Source: DATHTS01 sp041940425
GTDB lineage: Bacteria > Acidobacteriota > Blastocatellia > Pyrinomonadales > Pyrinomonadaceae
Reading direction: 5' to 3'
Assembly (NCBI GenBank): GCA_041940425.1
Contig: JBGTSF010000008.1
Span: 32,925-96,924 of the forward strand
Length of the DNA: 64,000 nucleotides
How positions within the stretch are numbered: position 1 is the stretch's first letter; each line of letters starts with the position of its first letter. The notes under the pieces were generated by a model. It was given only the letters and a program-made list of their open reading frames with translations. It had not been told where the DNA came from and did no database searches. Shown piece after piece: positions 42,430 through 51,281 of the stretch. Made by a program: the position numbers and the translations under genes.

Positions 42430-44886
42430 CTATCTATTTTTCAAATTTTCATCATACAAAAACTGATAAATTCTGTAATTCGCCATCACCTTGTAAACAT
42501 AATCTTTGGTCTGCGAATAGACGATTTCGGGAACGTATCGGTCGGGCGAATTCGATTTCGCGCGCGAAAGCCAGCGCGCCATATTGTCCTCGCCGCCGTT
42601 ATAGCTCGCGGCGACCGCTTGCGGCTCATTTGGAAATTGTTTAAATAAATTCGACAAATATTGCGAACCGAAAAGAACGGCGGTCGGCGGATCGTAGAGA
42701 TCGTCCTGACGAAAATTTTCTTTGCCGAGTTCCTGCGCGATCTTTTCGGAAGTCGAAGAAATAAACTGCATCAGACCGCGCGCCGCCGCGACCGATTTGA
42801 CATCGGCGCGAAAACGCGATTCCTGCCGCATGATCGAAAGCGCGAAACGCGGATCAACCGCGCGTTCGGGCGCGAATTTCAAAAGCGCGTCGGCGTAAGG
42901 CGCGGGATAGAGCAATTCCAACTGCTCGCGCGGAATCAGTTCGATTTCAAAATCCGCCGGAATTTTTCGCCACAAAGGTTCGATAAAACCAACGGCGCGG
43001 TGCGCCATATCGCCGCGTTTGTAAAAAACGGCTAAAGTAAAACTTTGGTCTTCGGTTTTTGGTTTTTGGTCATTGGATTCGTTTTCCGAAAGACTTTTTT
43101 CGAGTTCGGGCGCTGCTTCGTCATACAAGCCAAGGAACAAAAGTTCGTCCGCTAAATTTTTATGAGAATTTTCAAGCGGCGTTTTGCGTTCCGATTTTAA
43201 AATCTCTTTTCTGCCGAATTCGAGAAGATTAAATTTCGGAATTTTTTGATAATCGGGCAGTGTCGCGTAAGACTTTTTGATTATTTCGAGCATACGTCTG
43301 CGCGTGTCCGCGTCTTCGGTCAGACGCAAAACATCCTGTGCCGCTTTTCTCTGCGCTTCGGCGTTTCTCGTTTCGATGTTTCTTGTCAGAAGATCGAGTT
43401 TCGATTCGACCGGCACTTTCGATTTTTCGTTCCGCGCCAGAGCCTTTAATCTTTCCGTGCCGCGCCAGCCGTAGTATTCCGCTCGTCCGTCCGTTATCGA
43501 AAGATATGTTTCAATCGCTTCGGGAAAACGGTTCAATTGTTCCAGCGCGTAGCCGCGAAGAAATGTGATTTCGGCTTTGTTCGTGCCGCCCGGAACGCGC
43601 GTTCCGCCGAGATCGGAAATGGTTAGAAGTTTTTCGAGATCAACGAGCGCGTTTTGCCAATCGCTTTGCGCGAGCCGGATTTTCGCCTGTGAAAAAAGCG
43701 CGATTGCTTCGGGAAGTTTTCCGCTGAATTTTTCCTGCGTCTTTCGCGTCCAGTTTAGAACTTCGGCGGTTTCGCCCGCGTCGCGCAGAACGTCAATAAT
43801 ATTTAAATACGCGCGTTCGACGCGGTTGCCGTCGGGATATTTTTCGATGAGCTTTTGATAACGCGAAACCGCTTCGTTGGTTTTTCCGATCCGCGCGTAA
43901 GCCGATGCCGTCTGGCTCAGCGAGTCTTCGGCGATATAAGAGTCGGGAAATTCTTTGACGGCGCGTTCAAACCAATCAATCGCCCGCAGAAAATTTCCTT
44001 CGCGCGAAAAACCGACTCCGGTTTGATAAAAAACATTCGGCATCAGATTGCTCGCCGGATGATTTTTGATGACCGCTTTGTAATGCAGACGCGCGTTCGC
44101 AAAATCGCGGTTAAATTGATAAATATCGGCGCGTTTGAGGTGTTCGCTTTCGGAAAGTTCGGGTGCGGTTTTGCCGAAATTTTCCTCGCCGCCGTCAATC
44201 AAATCCAAGCCTTTCGCGGCGGCGAGCGCGTAATCATCGGGCTGCGCGGCGTTCGGCAAATCCGAGATCAAACGGTTGAAAATTTCCCGCGCTTCGGTTT
44301 GTTTTCCAACTTGCAGATAACTTTCGCCGAGCAAAACGAGATTTTCTCGAATCAAGCGATTGCTTGATTGGTCTTTGGTTTTTGGTCTTTGGTCTTTGGA
44401 TACTGATTGATTGTTGAAAAGATTTATTGCCTTTTCAAAATTCTTACTTTCAAAATAGCTTCGCGCGATTCGCGCTTCTGCCGCGTCAATCAGGAGACTT
44501 TCGGGCGCGATGGCGAAAATTTCCTGTAAAAAAGCGCGTTCGAGAAGCAGATTTCCGCTCGAACGCGCGATTTCCGCGAGATGAAAAAGCGCGTATTCCT
44601 TTAAGACCGAATCGCGCTTTGCGACCGATTGATAATTTGCCGAAGCGAGCGCGAAATCGCCGCGGTTTTCCGCCAGACGCGCTAAAAGATAATCGTAATT
44701 ATTTAGCTCGAAAGTCTTTCTATCGGATTTTTGAAGCGTTTGAAGCTCTTGAACGGCGGCGGCGTAATCGCGGTTTTCTATCGCGCCGAGAATTTTTTGG
44801 TGAGTTTGCCGGTCAAAATTTTGGGCGGTGAGATTGCCGTTAGAAAAAACGAAAAAAAATAAAACACAGTAGATAAAACTCTTCAT
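42430..44886 (-). CDS. large Slt-type lytic transglycosylase with TPR-rich N-terminus
   Basis: 818 residues: signal peptide (about 1-22), a long alpha-helical superhelix of TPR-like units (about 25-640) and a C-terminal SLT domain (about 670-800) with ALSIMRQESRFRADV (catalytic Glu near 690), ARGLMQFISST and AASYNGGEDNMARW. It degrades peptidoglycan in the periplasm. Two short in-frame inserts, around SKDQRPKTKDQS and SNDQKPKTEDQS, are coded by tandem GGTCTTT-like repeats at 44365-44400 and 43044-43077 and look foreign to the fold. Confidence 0.9.
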   Translation of the reverse strand: MKSFIYCVLFFFVFSNGNLTAQNFDRQTHQKILGAIENRDYAAAVQELQTLQKSDRKTFELNNYDYLLARLAENRGDFALASANYQSVAKRDSVLKEYALFHLAEIARSSGNLLLERAFLQEIFAIAPESLLIDAAEARIARSYFESKNFEKAINLFNNQSVSKDQRPKTKDQSSNRLIRENLVLLGESYLQVGKQTEAREIFNRLISDLPNAAQPDDYALAAAKGLDLIDGGEENFGKTAPELSESEHLKRADIYQFNRDFANARLHYKAVIKNHPASNLMPNVFYQTGVGFSREGNFLRAIDWFERAVKEFPDSYIAEDSLSQTASAYARIGKTNEAVSRYQKLIEKYPDGNRVERAYLNIIDVLRDAGETAEVLNWTRKTQEKFSGKLPEAIALFSQAKIRLAQSDWQNALVDLEKLLTISDLGGTRVPGGTNKAEITFLRGYALEQLNRFPEAIETYLSITDGRAEYYGWRGTERLKALARNEKSKVPVESKLDLLTRNIETRNAEAQRKAAQDVLRLTEDADTRRRMLEIIKKSYATLPDYQKIPKFNLLEFGRKEILKSERKTPLENSHKNLADELLFLGLYDEAAPELEKSLSENESNDQKPKTEDQSFTLAVFYKRGDMAHRAVGFIEPLWRKIPADFEIELIPREQLELLYPAPYADALLKFAPERAVDPRFALSIMRQESRFRADVKSVAAARGLMQFISSTSEKIAQELGKENFRQDDLYDPPTAVLFGSQYLSNLFKQFPNEPQAVAASYNGGEDNMARWLSRAKSNSPDRYVPEIVYSQTKDYVYKVMANYRIYQFLYDENLKNR
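43044..43077. repeat. GGTCTTT-like tandem repeat inside slt
   Basis: Short units of TTTGGTC/TTTTTGG read in the gene as NDQKPKTEDQ. Related to the copy at 44365-44400; both are in frame. Confidence 0.82.
44365..44400. repeat. GGTCTTT-type tandem repeat inside slt
   Basis: Five units of GGTCTTT/GGTTTTT read in the gene as SKDQRPKTKDQS. In frame, no stop introduced; the peptide matches the second insert 440 residues downstream. Confidence 0.85.
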
Positions 44887-44896
44887 TAAGATTAAG

Positions 44897-44970
44897 TGGC
44901 GGAACCGCGACCGTCAGGGAGCGTGTTTAAAGCGATAATGAAACACGCCCTTGCGGTCGCGTTTCCGCCA
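44897..44970. repeat. GGGAGCG-type inverted repeat
   Basis: Arms TGGCGGAACCGCGACCGTCA... and ...TTGCGGTCGCGTTTCCGCCA fold back through CAGGGAGCGTGTTT and AAACACGCCC. It separates two minus-strand genes and may limit read-through. Confidence 0.82.
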
Positions 44971-44976
44971 TGTTTT

Positions 44977-45186
44977 TTAAACGACAAAGCCCGGTCGCGT
45001 CAGGCTGTCTTTGCACTCCCAGACGATGGCGATCTTGTCAACCGCGACGTAGGCGACGCGCTCGTGTTCGTCACGGAGATACAAAATTCCGCCCTTGACA
45101 TCAACGACATCGCCTCTGACGGTCGCGTTCGACCCGCAGGAGATGTCAACTTTTTTACCCATTAACTGTTTTAAGAATTCTTCCAT
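44977..45186 (-). CDS. small MM0924-like protein
   Basis: 69 residues with a compact beta-barrel look: GKKVDISCGSNATVRGDVVD, GGILYLRDEHERVAYVAVDK, IAIVWECKD. It matches, from memory, a family of small proteins of unknown role (MM0924 type). Transcribed in the same direction as the pilus genes upstream but 109 bases away. Function unknown. Confidence 0.7.
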   Translation of the reverse strand: MEEFLKQLMGKKVDISCGSNATVRGDVVDVKGGILYLRDEHERVAYVAVDKIAIVWECKDSLTRPGFVV

Positions 45187-45295
45187 TTTGATAATTTGTC
45201 CGCTGCAAAAATTTACGAAATTCTATTTTACAGATTTTGCGGGTGATTGCCAGAAGCGTTGATAAAAAAAGAATTTGAAAAAAACGGCGGGAAAA

Positions 45296-46036
45296 TTACG
45301 GTTCTTCTCTGACCTGCGAATTTGACGTAACGCGCTGATTATTTCGTCTTCCGCCCATATTGGCGATGCCCGAACCGCGGAAAAGCGGCGTGAAAACCCA
45401 TTTTGAATGATTTCCGATGCCGTAATAGCGAATAACGGATTTTCGCTCGCTCTGACTGACGACACCGATAAACGGCGTGTTTTCGGTCGTGAAGGTGTCC
45501 TGGTCGGTTTCGCTCGCCGGTCCGTCCACGTCGTCTTCCGTGCCGAGTTCGACGGTCGTAACGAATTGTCCGAGCTGGTTTTGAATATTGAGCGGCAGGT
45601 CGCCCGACGAAGGCAAAACACCGCCGTTGTAATTTTGAACGCGGCGCGTAAAGGTCGCCATTTTATTGATCGGAACAAGCTGCCATTTGCCGTCTTCGCT
45701 CAAAGGATCAACCGCCGCCGACGGGCGCAGAATCATCCGGTTTCTTGTTCCGCCCGGGACGGGCAAACCTTCGAGCAGTTCGTCCATCGAGTCGGGATAT
45801 TTCGTGCCGCGATAATATAAAAGATACTGGCGGATGGCTTCGGCAACCTCTTCGCCGCGCCGGATGGCTTCGAGTTCTTTTTCGCGCTGGACTTCCGTTT
45901 GGACGGTCGGCGCGACGGCAAGCAGGGCAATCGCAAAAATCGCCATCACCGCCAGAATGGCGATCAGTGAAAAACCCTCTTCCGGTTTCGGATTTCGGAT
46001 TTCGGATTTCGGATTTGCCGGTTTTTTCAAAAACAT
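45296..46036 (-). CDS. type II secretion/type IV pilus pseudopilin-like protein
   Basis: 246 residues. After a leader of 21 residues comes the prepilin cleavage site EEG|FSLIAILAVMAIFAIAL and a hydrophobic helix; the mature position 5 is Ala, not the usual Glu, as in minor pseudopilins. The leader reads SEIRNPKPEE, coded by a TTCGGAT repeat (45982-46017). The C-terminal half is a globular pilin head. It overlaps no gene but stands 3 bases after the PilP/GspC-like gene in the same direction. Confidence 0.85.
   Translation of the reverse strand: MFLKKPANPKSEIRNPKPEEGFSLIAILAVMAIFAIALLAVAPTVQTEVQREKELEAIRRGEEVAEAIRQYLLYYRGTKYPDSMDELLEGLPVPGGTRNRMILRPSAAVDPLSEDGKWQLVPINKMATFTRRVQNYNGGVLPSSGDLPLNIQNQLGQFVTTVELGTEDDVDGPASETDQDTFTTENTPFIGVVSQSERKSVIRYYGIGNHSKWVFTPLFRGSGIANMGGRRNNQRVTSNSQVREEP
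45982..46017. repeat. TTCGGAT-type tandem repeat in the pseudopilin leader
   Basis: Four to five copies of the 7-base unit TTCGGAT. Read on the minus strand it gives the pattern SEIRNPK, which forms the prepilin leader peptide. Confidence 0.9.
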
Positions 46037-46039
46037 TCT

Positions 46040-47149
46040 CTACCTGTTGCCGTCGCCGTCATCGCCGTCATCCTCTTCTTTTTTATCGGGATTTTTCTGC
46101 GGCTGCGGAGTCGGATTGTAGCGCGGAATGCCGGGCGGAATGCCGGGCGGGTTCTGCTGATCTACATTCGGATTCGGATTCGGATTGACGGGCGGAATAT
46201 AGGTCGGCGGATTATATGTGTTGCCTCTGATCGGTCCTCTGCCCGTGCCGCTTCCGCTCGATGCCGATTCGGCGACCAGCGGGACTTTGTGCCGGAAACC
46301 CAGGCGCGTATCTTCGACAACGACTTCCTGCGGCGAAATGCTGACCAGTTTAAATCTTTCTTCGACGACATCGTTCAGCCGCACGGAAATAACATCCGGT
46401 TTGCCCTGTTCTTTGATATACGCCGTGTCGTTATTGTAACGCTTGCGGGCGACGACGCCGTAATACTGAAACTGCGGTCGCGGCGGCGCTTGAACATTCA
46501 AGAGAAACTGGTTGGAATAAAATTTCGGATCGGACGAAACGATCCAAATCTGACGCGGACCTTCGCCGAGGATCAAATTTGCCGGAACATCGGCGTAAAT
46601 CTGATTCGCGCTGACATAGACGGTCGGCAATTGACTTCCGGCAAAGATGATCTGCGCATCTGCCGGAAATCTTTCGCCGTTTAACTGCAAACGGAAAGTT
46701 TTTTGACCGGCAAAGACGCTCTGCGGATTCATAAACGTGATCATGATCGGCGGAGTCGGTGTCGGTGTCGGCGGTTTCGGCGTAACGACCGGCGGCGGAA
46801 CATACGGCGTCGGCGAATACGGCGTCGGCACGGGCGGTTCGTAAAAAGCGAAAATATTTCTGCCCGGTTCGGGCGCGCCGTAAGCTCCGGGCGAGATGAT
46901 CGGAGTGGTCGTCCAATCTCTGATGATCGCCGCATCGTCGGGAATTTTGATCGGTGTTAAATTAGCGGAATTCGGCGATCCGTTCGGCGACGGCGAGGGC
47001 GAAGCGGTAACGGTTACGGTCGTTTTACTACTGCTGAAAAGGCTTCCGCCGAAGGCGAGATAGAGCGAAAACAAAGCCATTATGCCGAGCACCGAGGCGG
47101 CAATGATCTTATTTCTTTCGGTTGGCGTTTTTCCTTCGAAAATCTTCAT
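46040..47149 (-). CDS. PilP/GspC-like inner-membrane secretion protein with proline-rich tail
   Basis: 369 residues: one transmembrane helix (about 15-34), a Pro/Thr/Ser-rich linker (about 45-145), a beta-rich domain (QSVFAGQKTFRLQLNGERFP) of IPT-like appearance, then a region resembling GspC/PilP homology (VVARKRYNNDTAYIKEQGKP, VSISPQEVVVEDTRLGFRH). It ends in an Asn/Pro-rich, then acidic tail. It should join the inner-membrane platform to the secretin. Placed between PilO-like and pseudopilin genes. Confidence 0.8.
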   Translation of the reverse strand: MKIFEGKTPTERNKIIAASVLGIMALFSLYLAFGGSLFSSSKTTVTVTASPSPSPNGSPNSANLTPIKIPDDAAIIRDWTTTPIISPGAYGAPEPGRNIFAFYEPPVPTPYSPTPYVPPPVVTPKPPTPTPTPPIMITFMNPQSVFAGQKTFRLQLNGERFPADAQIIFAGSQLPTVYVSANQIYADVPANLILGEGPRQIWIVSSDPKFYSNQFLLNVQAPPRPQFQYYGVVARKRYNNDTAYIKEQGKPDVISVRLNDVVEERFKLVSISPQEVVVEDTRLGFRHKVPLVAESASSGSGTGRGPIRGNTYNPPTYIPPVNPNPNPNVDQQNPPGIPPGIPRYNPTPQPQKNPDKKEEDDGDDGDGNR

Positions 47150-47164
47150 TTGATTAAATACGAA

Positions 47165-48172
47165 TTACTGCGTCTGGCTCGTGATAGGCGTTTCCGTCAA
47201 AACATTCGGACGGCGGAAATAAGCCGCCATTTCCAATCTCAAACTGACGGTTTCGCCGTGCGTCTTTCCGCGGTTGGCGCGCGGCGCGGTTTGCGGCTGC
47301 TGTTGCGGCGGCGGCTGAATCGCGCCCGGATACTGCTGAATGACGCGGTTATACGGGTCGGTCTGCGTCGTCTGCTGGTTCGGATTGTTTTGCGCGGTTT
47401 GCACTGTTTTATTTTTATCTTCGCCTTCCGCCGGTTCGAGTTCGACCGCGCTGATGATGACGAATTGTTCGCTCGTTTCGATGTCGCGGATAAAACGGCG
47501 CAGATTCTGATACGAACCTTCGACCGTCATCGTTACATAATCGCCGGGAAAAAGACTCTGAAACTTGGACTTTCCGCTTTCGTTCGGCGAAACTTCGATT
47601 GCCTGCCGCGAATCAATTTCGAGCGGTGCATAATCCGGTCCGGTCGTATTGATCAAACCGTAAGCCGCGATCAAACCGTTGACGCGCTGGTAAAGCGCGG
47701 TTTTTCCCTGTGTCGCGTTCGGCAGATAGCTGTCTTCAAAATTCTGGACGCTTTCTTTTAATTCTCTGACGCGCTCTTCGGTCGTCGTGATCGTTCCGTA
47801 TTTGTTTCGGGCTTCGATCAATTCGCGCTCCAACTGATCACGCCGCGCGCGGTTTTCGTCCAATTCTTTCTGCGCCGGAAGGACGAGAAAAACGAACAGC
47901 AGAATGGTTGTCAAAACGGCGAGCATGGCGACACCGACAGTTGCGATCTCGACCGGTCCCCACATTCCCGCGTAAACTTTTCGCGGGCGGTTTTTCGGAA
48001 CAACGTCAATCGCCGGAGTTTTTTCGATGACGACGGTTTCGTCTTCGGTCAAAAGCACGGTGCGGTCATCTTCTTCGACGACAACGGTCGAATCCTTCGT
48101 CGCTCCGTAATTATTGACGACGATTTCGGATTCTTCGTGATGCTCTTGATCTTTATTTTTATTCTCTTCCAT
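47165..48172 (-). CDS. pilO: PilO-like inner-membrane pilus assembly protein
   Basis: 335 residues from ATG 48172; an extension to 48244 would run through the repeat at 48175-48209. One transmembrane helix (about 83-105) follows a charged cytoplasmic head with VVEEDDRTVLLTEDETVVIE. A coiled coil (QKELDENRARRDQLERELIE) and a ferredoxin-like domain with YVTMTVEGSYQNLRRFIRDI (PilO hallmark) follow. A Gln/Pro-rich stretch interrupts the C-terminal domain. Works with PilN in the alignment complex. Confidence 0.85.
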   Translation of the reverse strand: MEENKNKDQEHHEESEIVVNNYGATKDSTVVVEEDDRTVLLTEDETVVIEKTPAIDVVPKNRPRKVYAGMWGPVEIATVGVAMLAVLTTILLFVFLVLPAQKELDENRARRDQLERELIEARNKYGTITTTEERVRELKESVQNFEDSYLPNATQGKTALYQRVNGLIAAYGLINTTGPDYAPLEIDSRQAIEVSPNESGKSKFQSLFPGDYVTMTVEGSYQNLRRFIRDIETSEQFVIISAVELEPAEGEDKNKTVQTAQNNPNQQTTQTDPYNRVIQQYPGAIQPPPQQQPQTAPRANRGKTHGETVSLRLEMAAYFRRPNVLTETPITSQTQ

Positions 48173-48174
48173 TA

Positions 48175-48209
48175 CTTTTCTCTTACTGCTTACTGCCAAC
48201 TGCCTACTG
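48175..48209. repeat. GCAGTAAG/GCAGTTG-type repeat between pilN and pilO
   Basis: Short units TTACTGC and AACTGCC repeated (inverse GCAGTAA, GGCAGTT). The stop codon of pilN (TAG at 48204-48206) is inside the repeat. Confidence 0.8.
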
Positions 48210-48815
48210 ATTTTGCGCGACATCGCTCGAAGGCGCGGACGCAATATAGGCGGGCGGACGATAAACGAGATGAAGCGTATATTCGGTGTATGTAAAATGC
48301 TCGCTTTGCTGTAAATCCTGACCGCGCAGGTCGGCTTGAAACGCGCCGCTGTTGTTCATTCTTTCGATCATCGTCAGAACGCTCTGGTAATCGCGGCTCA
48401 AAACGGCGAAATCGAGTTCCGCCTGAGTTCTGCCGTCGGCGGTTTTATAGACGTTTTCGACCGCGATGCGCGACACGCTGACGCTTCCCGGCAAAAGCGA
48501 TTCGAGATTGGCGAAAAGCTGCGACCAGCCGAAATTTTTGTTGGCGACGAGCTTATGCGCGGCGATAAGCAGAGCCTGTTCTTCGGGCGTTAATTGCTGT
48601 TGGACAAGCACGCCTTTTTGATTAAGGTCGTTTAAATCCGCCTGCATTTTCTCCGTCTGATCTTTAGCGAGTTCGTTTTGTTCGGCAATGGTGTTTAGAC
48701 GCGCAAACGAGAGAACCGCGCCCGCGACCGCAAACGCGACGAGCAGAAGCGCAAGCACATACGGCAGAGTGCGGTTGCGAAACGGATGACTGGAAAGGTT
48801 TAGTTTTGTAATCAC
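48204..48815 (-). CDS. pilN: PilN-like pilus assembly protein
   Basis: 203 residues. Short cytoplasmic N-terminus INLSSHPF-like (TKLNLSSHPFRNRT, the PilM-binding motif), one transmembrane helix (about 18-38), coiled coil (EQNELAKDQTEKMQADLNDL) and a ferredoxin-like fold (SVSRIAVENVY, SVLTMIERMNNS). Partner of PilO. PilM, which usually precedes it, is absent from this window; the next gene upstream is unrelated. Confidence 0.87.
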   Translation of the reverse strand: MITKLNLSSHPFRNRTLPYVLALLLVAFAVAGAVLSFARLNTIAEQNELAKDQTEKMQADLNDLNQKGVLVQQQLTPEEQALLIAAHKLVANKNFGWSQLFANLESLLPGSVSVSRIAVENVYKTADGRTQAELDFAVLSRDYQSVLTMIERMNNSGAFQADLRGQDLQQSEHFTYTEYTLHLVYRPPAYIASAPSSDVAQNQ

Positions 48816-48828
48816 GATCTTTTAAATA

Positions 48829-48914
48829 GTTGTGAGTTGCGAGTTATGAGTTGTGAGTTTTCTATTTTTATTATCATTCAAACTCACAACTCATAATTTA
48901 TAACTCACAACTTT
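48829..48914. repeat. AGTTGTG/AGTTATG-type inverted repeat (hairpin)
   Basis: Units GAGTTGC, GAGTTAT, GAGTTGT on the left (48829-48860) and their inverse on the right (48880-48914), around an AT-rich loop. It lies between pilN and the diguanylate cyclase gene. Confidence 0.9.
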
Positions 48915-49066
48915 AGTTTGCCAGTTTAGCACGAAAAAGTTAGATTGTCGTTTTGCGCCGATAAGTTGTTTACTGTATTTGATTTTTGTCTGAAAACGCG
49001 AAAATTCAAGCTCGTAACTTTTTCGATTCGTTTTCACGTTTGAAATGTCGCAAAGGTTGCAAAACT

Positions 49067-49999
49067 TTACCCGGTTCGCCCCGGAAGCGTTTTGTCCGAT
49101 TCTTCGGGCGGCAGGTCGCGGTAAGCGCAGACGCGGTTTCTGCCTTCGCGTTTGGCGCGGTAAAGTGCGGAATCAGCCATTTCGACGAGTTCTATCGGGT
49201 CGGTCGTATCATTCGGAAAGTTTGCAACGCCGATGCTGATCGTGATCTTATGTTTTTCCGACGGCTTGCCTTTGCGGATCACGCTGAAATCGAAATTTTC
49301 GATCTCCGAGCGGATGCGCTGCGCCGCAACCAAGCCCTGACCGAGTTCGGCATCGAGCAGAAAAGCCGCAAATTCTTCGCCGCCAAATCGCGCCGCCGCG
49401 TCGCCGCTCCGCAGATTTTTCATAATACAGCCGCCGATCTCTTCCAGCGTTTTACTGCCCGTCAGATGCCCGTATGTATCGTTGACATCTTTGAAAAAAT
49501 CAATGTCCATCATCAAAACGCAGAAAGGCTTTTTCGATTCTCTGGATTTGGCGGCTTCGCGCCGGAGTTCGGAAAAAAACGAACGGCTCGAAAGCAGTCC
49601 GGTCAGATCGTCGTGCGAGAGCAGGCGGTGAATCTGCCGCTGGTATTCGCGGTCAATCTCGTCGAGCATTTCAAAACGCAGGATTTGTTCGCCGATGGTT
49701 ATTTTGTCGCCGTGATGCAGAATTTCTTTAGCTGCTTTTTGACCATTTAAAAGCGTACCGTTTCGTGAATTGAGATCGTCAAGAATATACTCGGTATTTC
49801 CGCTAACGGGATTTGAAACAGTCAGAATCCGCGCGTGACGGCGCGAAACTTTCGAATCGTTGACGCGCACATCGGCTTCGAGCGCGCGTCCGAGGATGAC
49901 TTCTTCGCGTTCGAGAGGAATCGGCACGGCGATCAGGTCGCCGGTCAAAAATACGAGCGCGGGGCGCAAATCGCGCTCTTGTCGCTGTTTACGGCTCAT
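49067..49999 (-). CDS. FHA-GGDEF diguanylate cyclase
   Basis: 310 residues. FHA domain at about 15-108 (VILGRALEADVRV, KVSRRHARI, LNSRNGTLLNG) binds phosphothreonine peptides. GGDEF domain at about 128-295 has an active GGEEF (206-210) and an inhibitory I-site RSGD (197-200) five residues before it, so it should make c-di-GMP with product feedback. It lies beside the pilus genes, whose activity c-di-GMP often controls. No transmembrane segment. Confidence 0.93.
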   Translation of the reverse strand: MSRKQRQERDLRPALVFLTGDLIAVPIPLEREEVILGRALEADVRVNDSKVSRRHARILTVSNPVSGNTEYILDDLNSRNGTLLNGQKAAKEILHHGDKITIGEQILRFEMLDEIDREYQRQIHRLLSHDDLTGLLSSRSFFSELRREAAKSRESKKPFCVLMMDIDFFKDVNDTYGHLTGSKTLEEIGGCIMKNLRSGDAAARFGGEEFAAFLLDAELGQGLVAAQRIRSEIENFDFSVIRKGKPSEKHKITISIGVANFPNDTTDPIELVEMADSALYRAKREGRNRVCAYRDLPPEESDKTLPGRTG

Positions 50000-50207
50000 A
50001 ATTTTTTGTAATCAGGCAGTCGGCGGGAAGGCAAGCCCTTAATTAATAAAATAAAACATTTTAGACAAAATATGCCAGACTTATTTGATTTTTGTTATTT
50101 TCTTTATTGAATTATCATTTGGGAATACATCTGATTTATGAGAATCAAGAGAAAAAATATATCCCGAAAAACAAAGAGTTTTTAATTTTTAATCTTTATT
50201 TATAAAA

Positions 50208-51281
50208 ATGAAAATTCTCATCGTCAAACTCAGCAGTATCGGCGACATAATTCACACGCTTCCGGTGCTGGCGGCAATTCGCCGCGCATTGCCGCGCGCG
50301 GAAATTTCGTGGGCGGTCGAAACGCGGATGGCGGAAATCCTGCACGGCAACGAACTTTTAAAACATCTGATCGAAATTGACACGCGCTCGCTTCGCGGCG
50401 GAAAAATCATCGAAGAAATTCTGCTCGATGCCGGACGGCAGATAAAAAATCTGCGCGTTTCCCGTTTCGACATCGCGCTCGATTTTCAGGGACTTTTCAA
50501 ATCCGCCGCAATTGCCAAACTGTCGAAAGCCAAAAAGCGTTTCGGTTTCGACAAGGAAAATCTGCGCGAACCCATGAGCCGTTTTTTGCTGACCGATACG
50601 GTCAAAGTCGAACAGGGAATTCACGTCGTTCGCAAAAATCTCGCACTGGCGGAAAAAGCGTTGAATATAAAAGTTCCGACCGGAAATTTCGAGTTTCCGA
50701 TTTTTACAAATGAAGAACACAAAAAAGAAGCCGAACGGATCATCGAACAAACGAGCGAAAATTTCGCCATTTTAAATCCGGCGGGCGGCTGGGAAACAAA
50801 ACTCTGGAGCGCGGAAAAATTCGGCGAACTCGCCGACCGGCTCTGGGAAGAAAAAGGGATTTTTTCGATCATAACGACCGCGCCGAACGAAAAAAAACTG
50901 GCGGAAAAAGTTATAGAAGCCAATAAAACGGGCAGAATTTTTCACGCCGCGCCCGGTTTGAAAGGTTTTTACGAACTGGCGAAGCGCGCGCGCGTCTATG
51001 TCGGCGGCGACACCGGACCGACGCATCTCGCGGTCGCGGCAGGCGCGCCGGTCGTCGGCATCTTCGGTCCGACCGAATGGTGGTTTAACGGCAGTCCGAA
51101 CCCGCAGGACATCTGCGTCGAAAGAACCGATCTCGAATGCCGTCTAAACTGCAACCGCCGGAAGAAGGGCAGTTGGCAAAAAGGCGAGTGCGGAAACTGG
51201 GTTTGTATGGAAATCGAGGTCGAAACGGTTTTCCAAGCCCTGCAAAAAAGATTAAAATCAAGCGCAGAGGTTATAAAATGA
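50208..51281 (+). CDS. lipopolysaccharide heptosyltransferase I-type (glycosyltransferase family 9)
   Basis: 357 residues, GT-B fold. Markers: IVKLSSIGDIIHTLPVL at the start, LDFQGLFKSAAIA, FAILNPAGGWETKLW (sugar-nucleotide site) and VYVGGDTGPTHLAVAAGAPVVGIFGPT. It adds L-glycero-D-manno-heptose to the lipid A-KDO core, placing the organism among LPS-bearing Gram-negatives. First gene of a chain with ATGA overlaps (next gene ATG at 51278). Confidence 0.9.
   Translation: MKILIVKLSSIGDIIHTLPVLAAIRRALPRAEISWAVETRMAEILHGNELLKHLIEIDTRSLRGGKIIEEILLDAGRQIKNLRVSRFDIALDFQGLFKSAAIAKLSKAKKRFGFDKENLREPMSRFLLTDTVKVEQGIHVVRKNLALAEKALNIKVPTGNFEFPIFTNEEHKKEAERIIEQTSENFAILNPAGGWETKLWSAEKFGELADRLWEEKGIFSIITTAPNEKKLAEKVIEANKTGRIFHAAPGLKGFYELAKRARVYVGGDTGPTHLAVAAGAPVVGIFGPTEWWFNGSPNPQDICVERTDLECRLNCNRRKKGSWQKGECGNWVCMEIEVETVFQALQKRLKSSAEVIK

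Noticed and set aside
48173..48244. N-terminal extension of PilO
   Set aside because: It lies over the end of pilN and the GCAGTAAG repeat; ATG at 48172 begins the typical acidic head.
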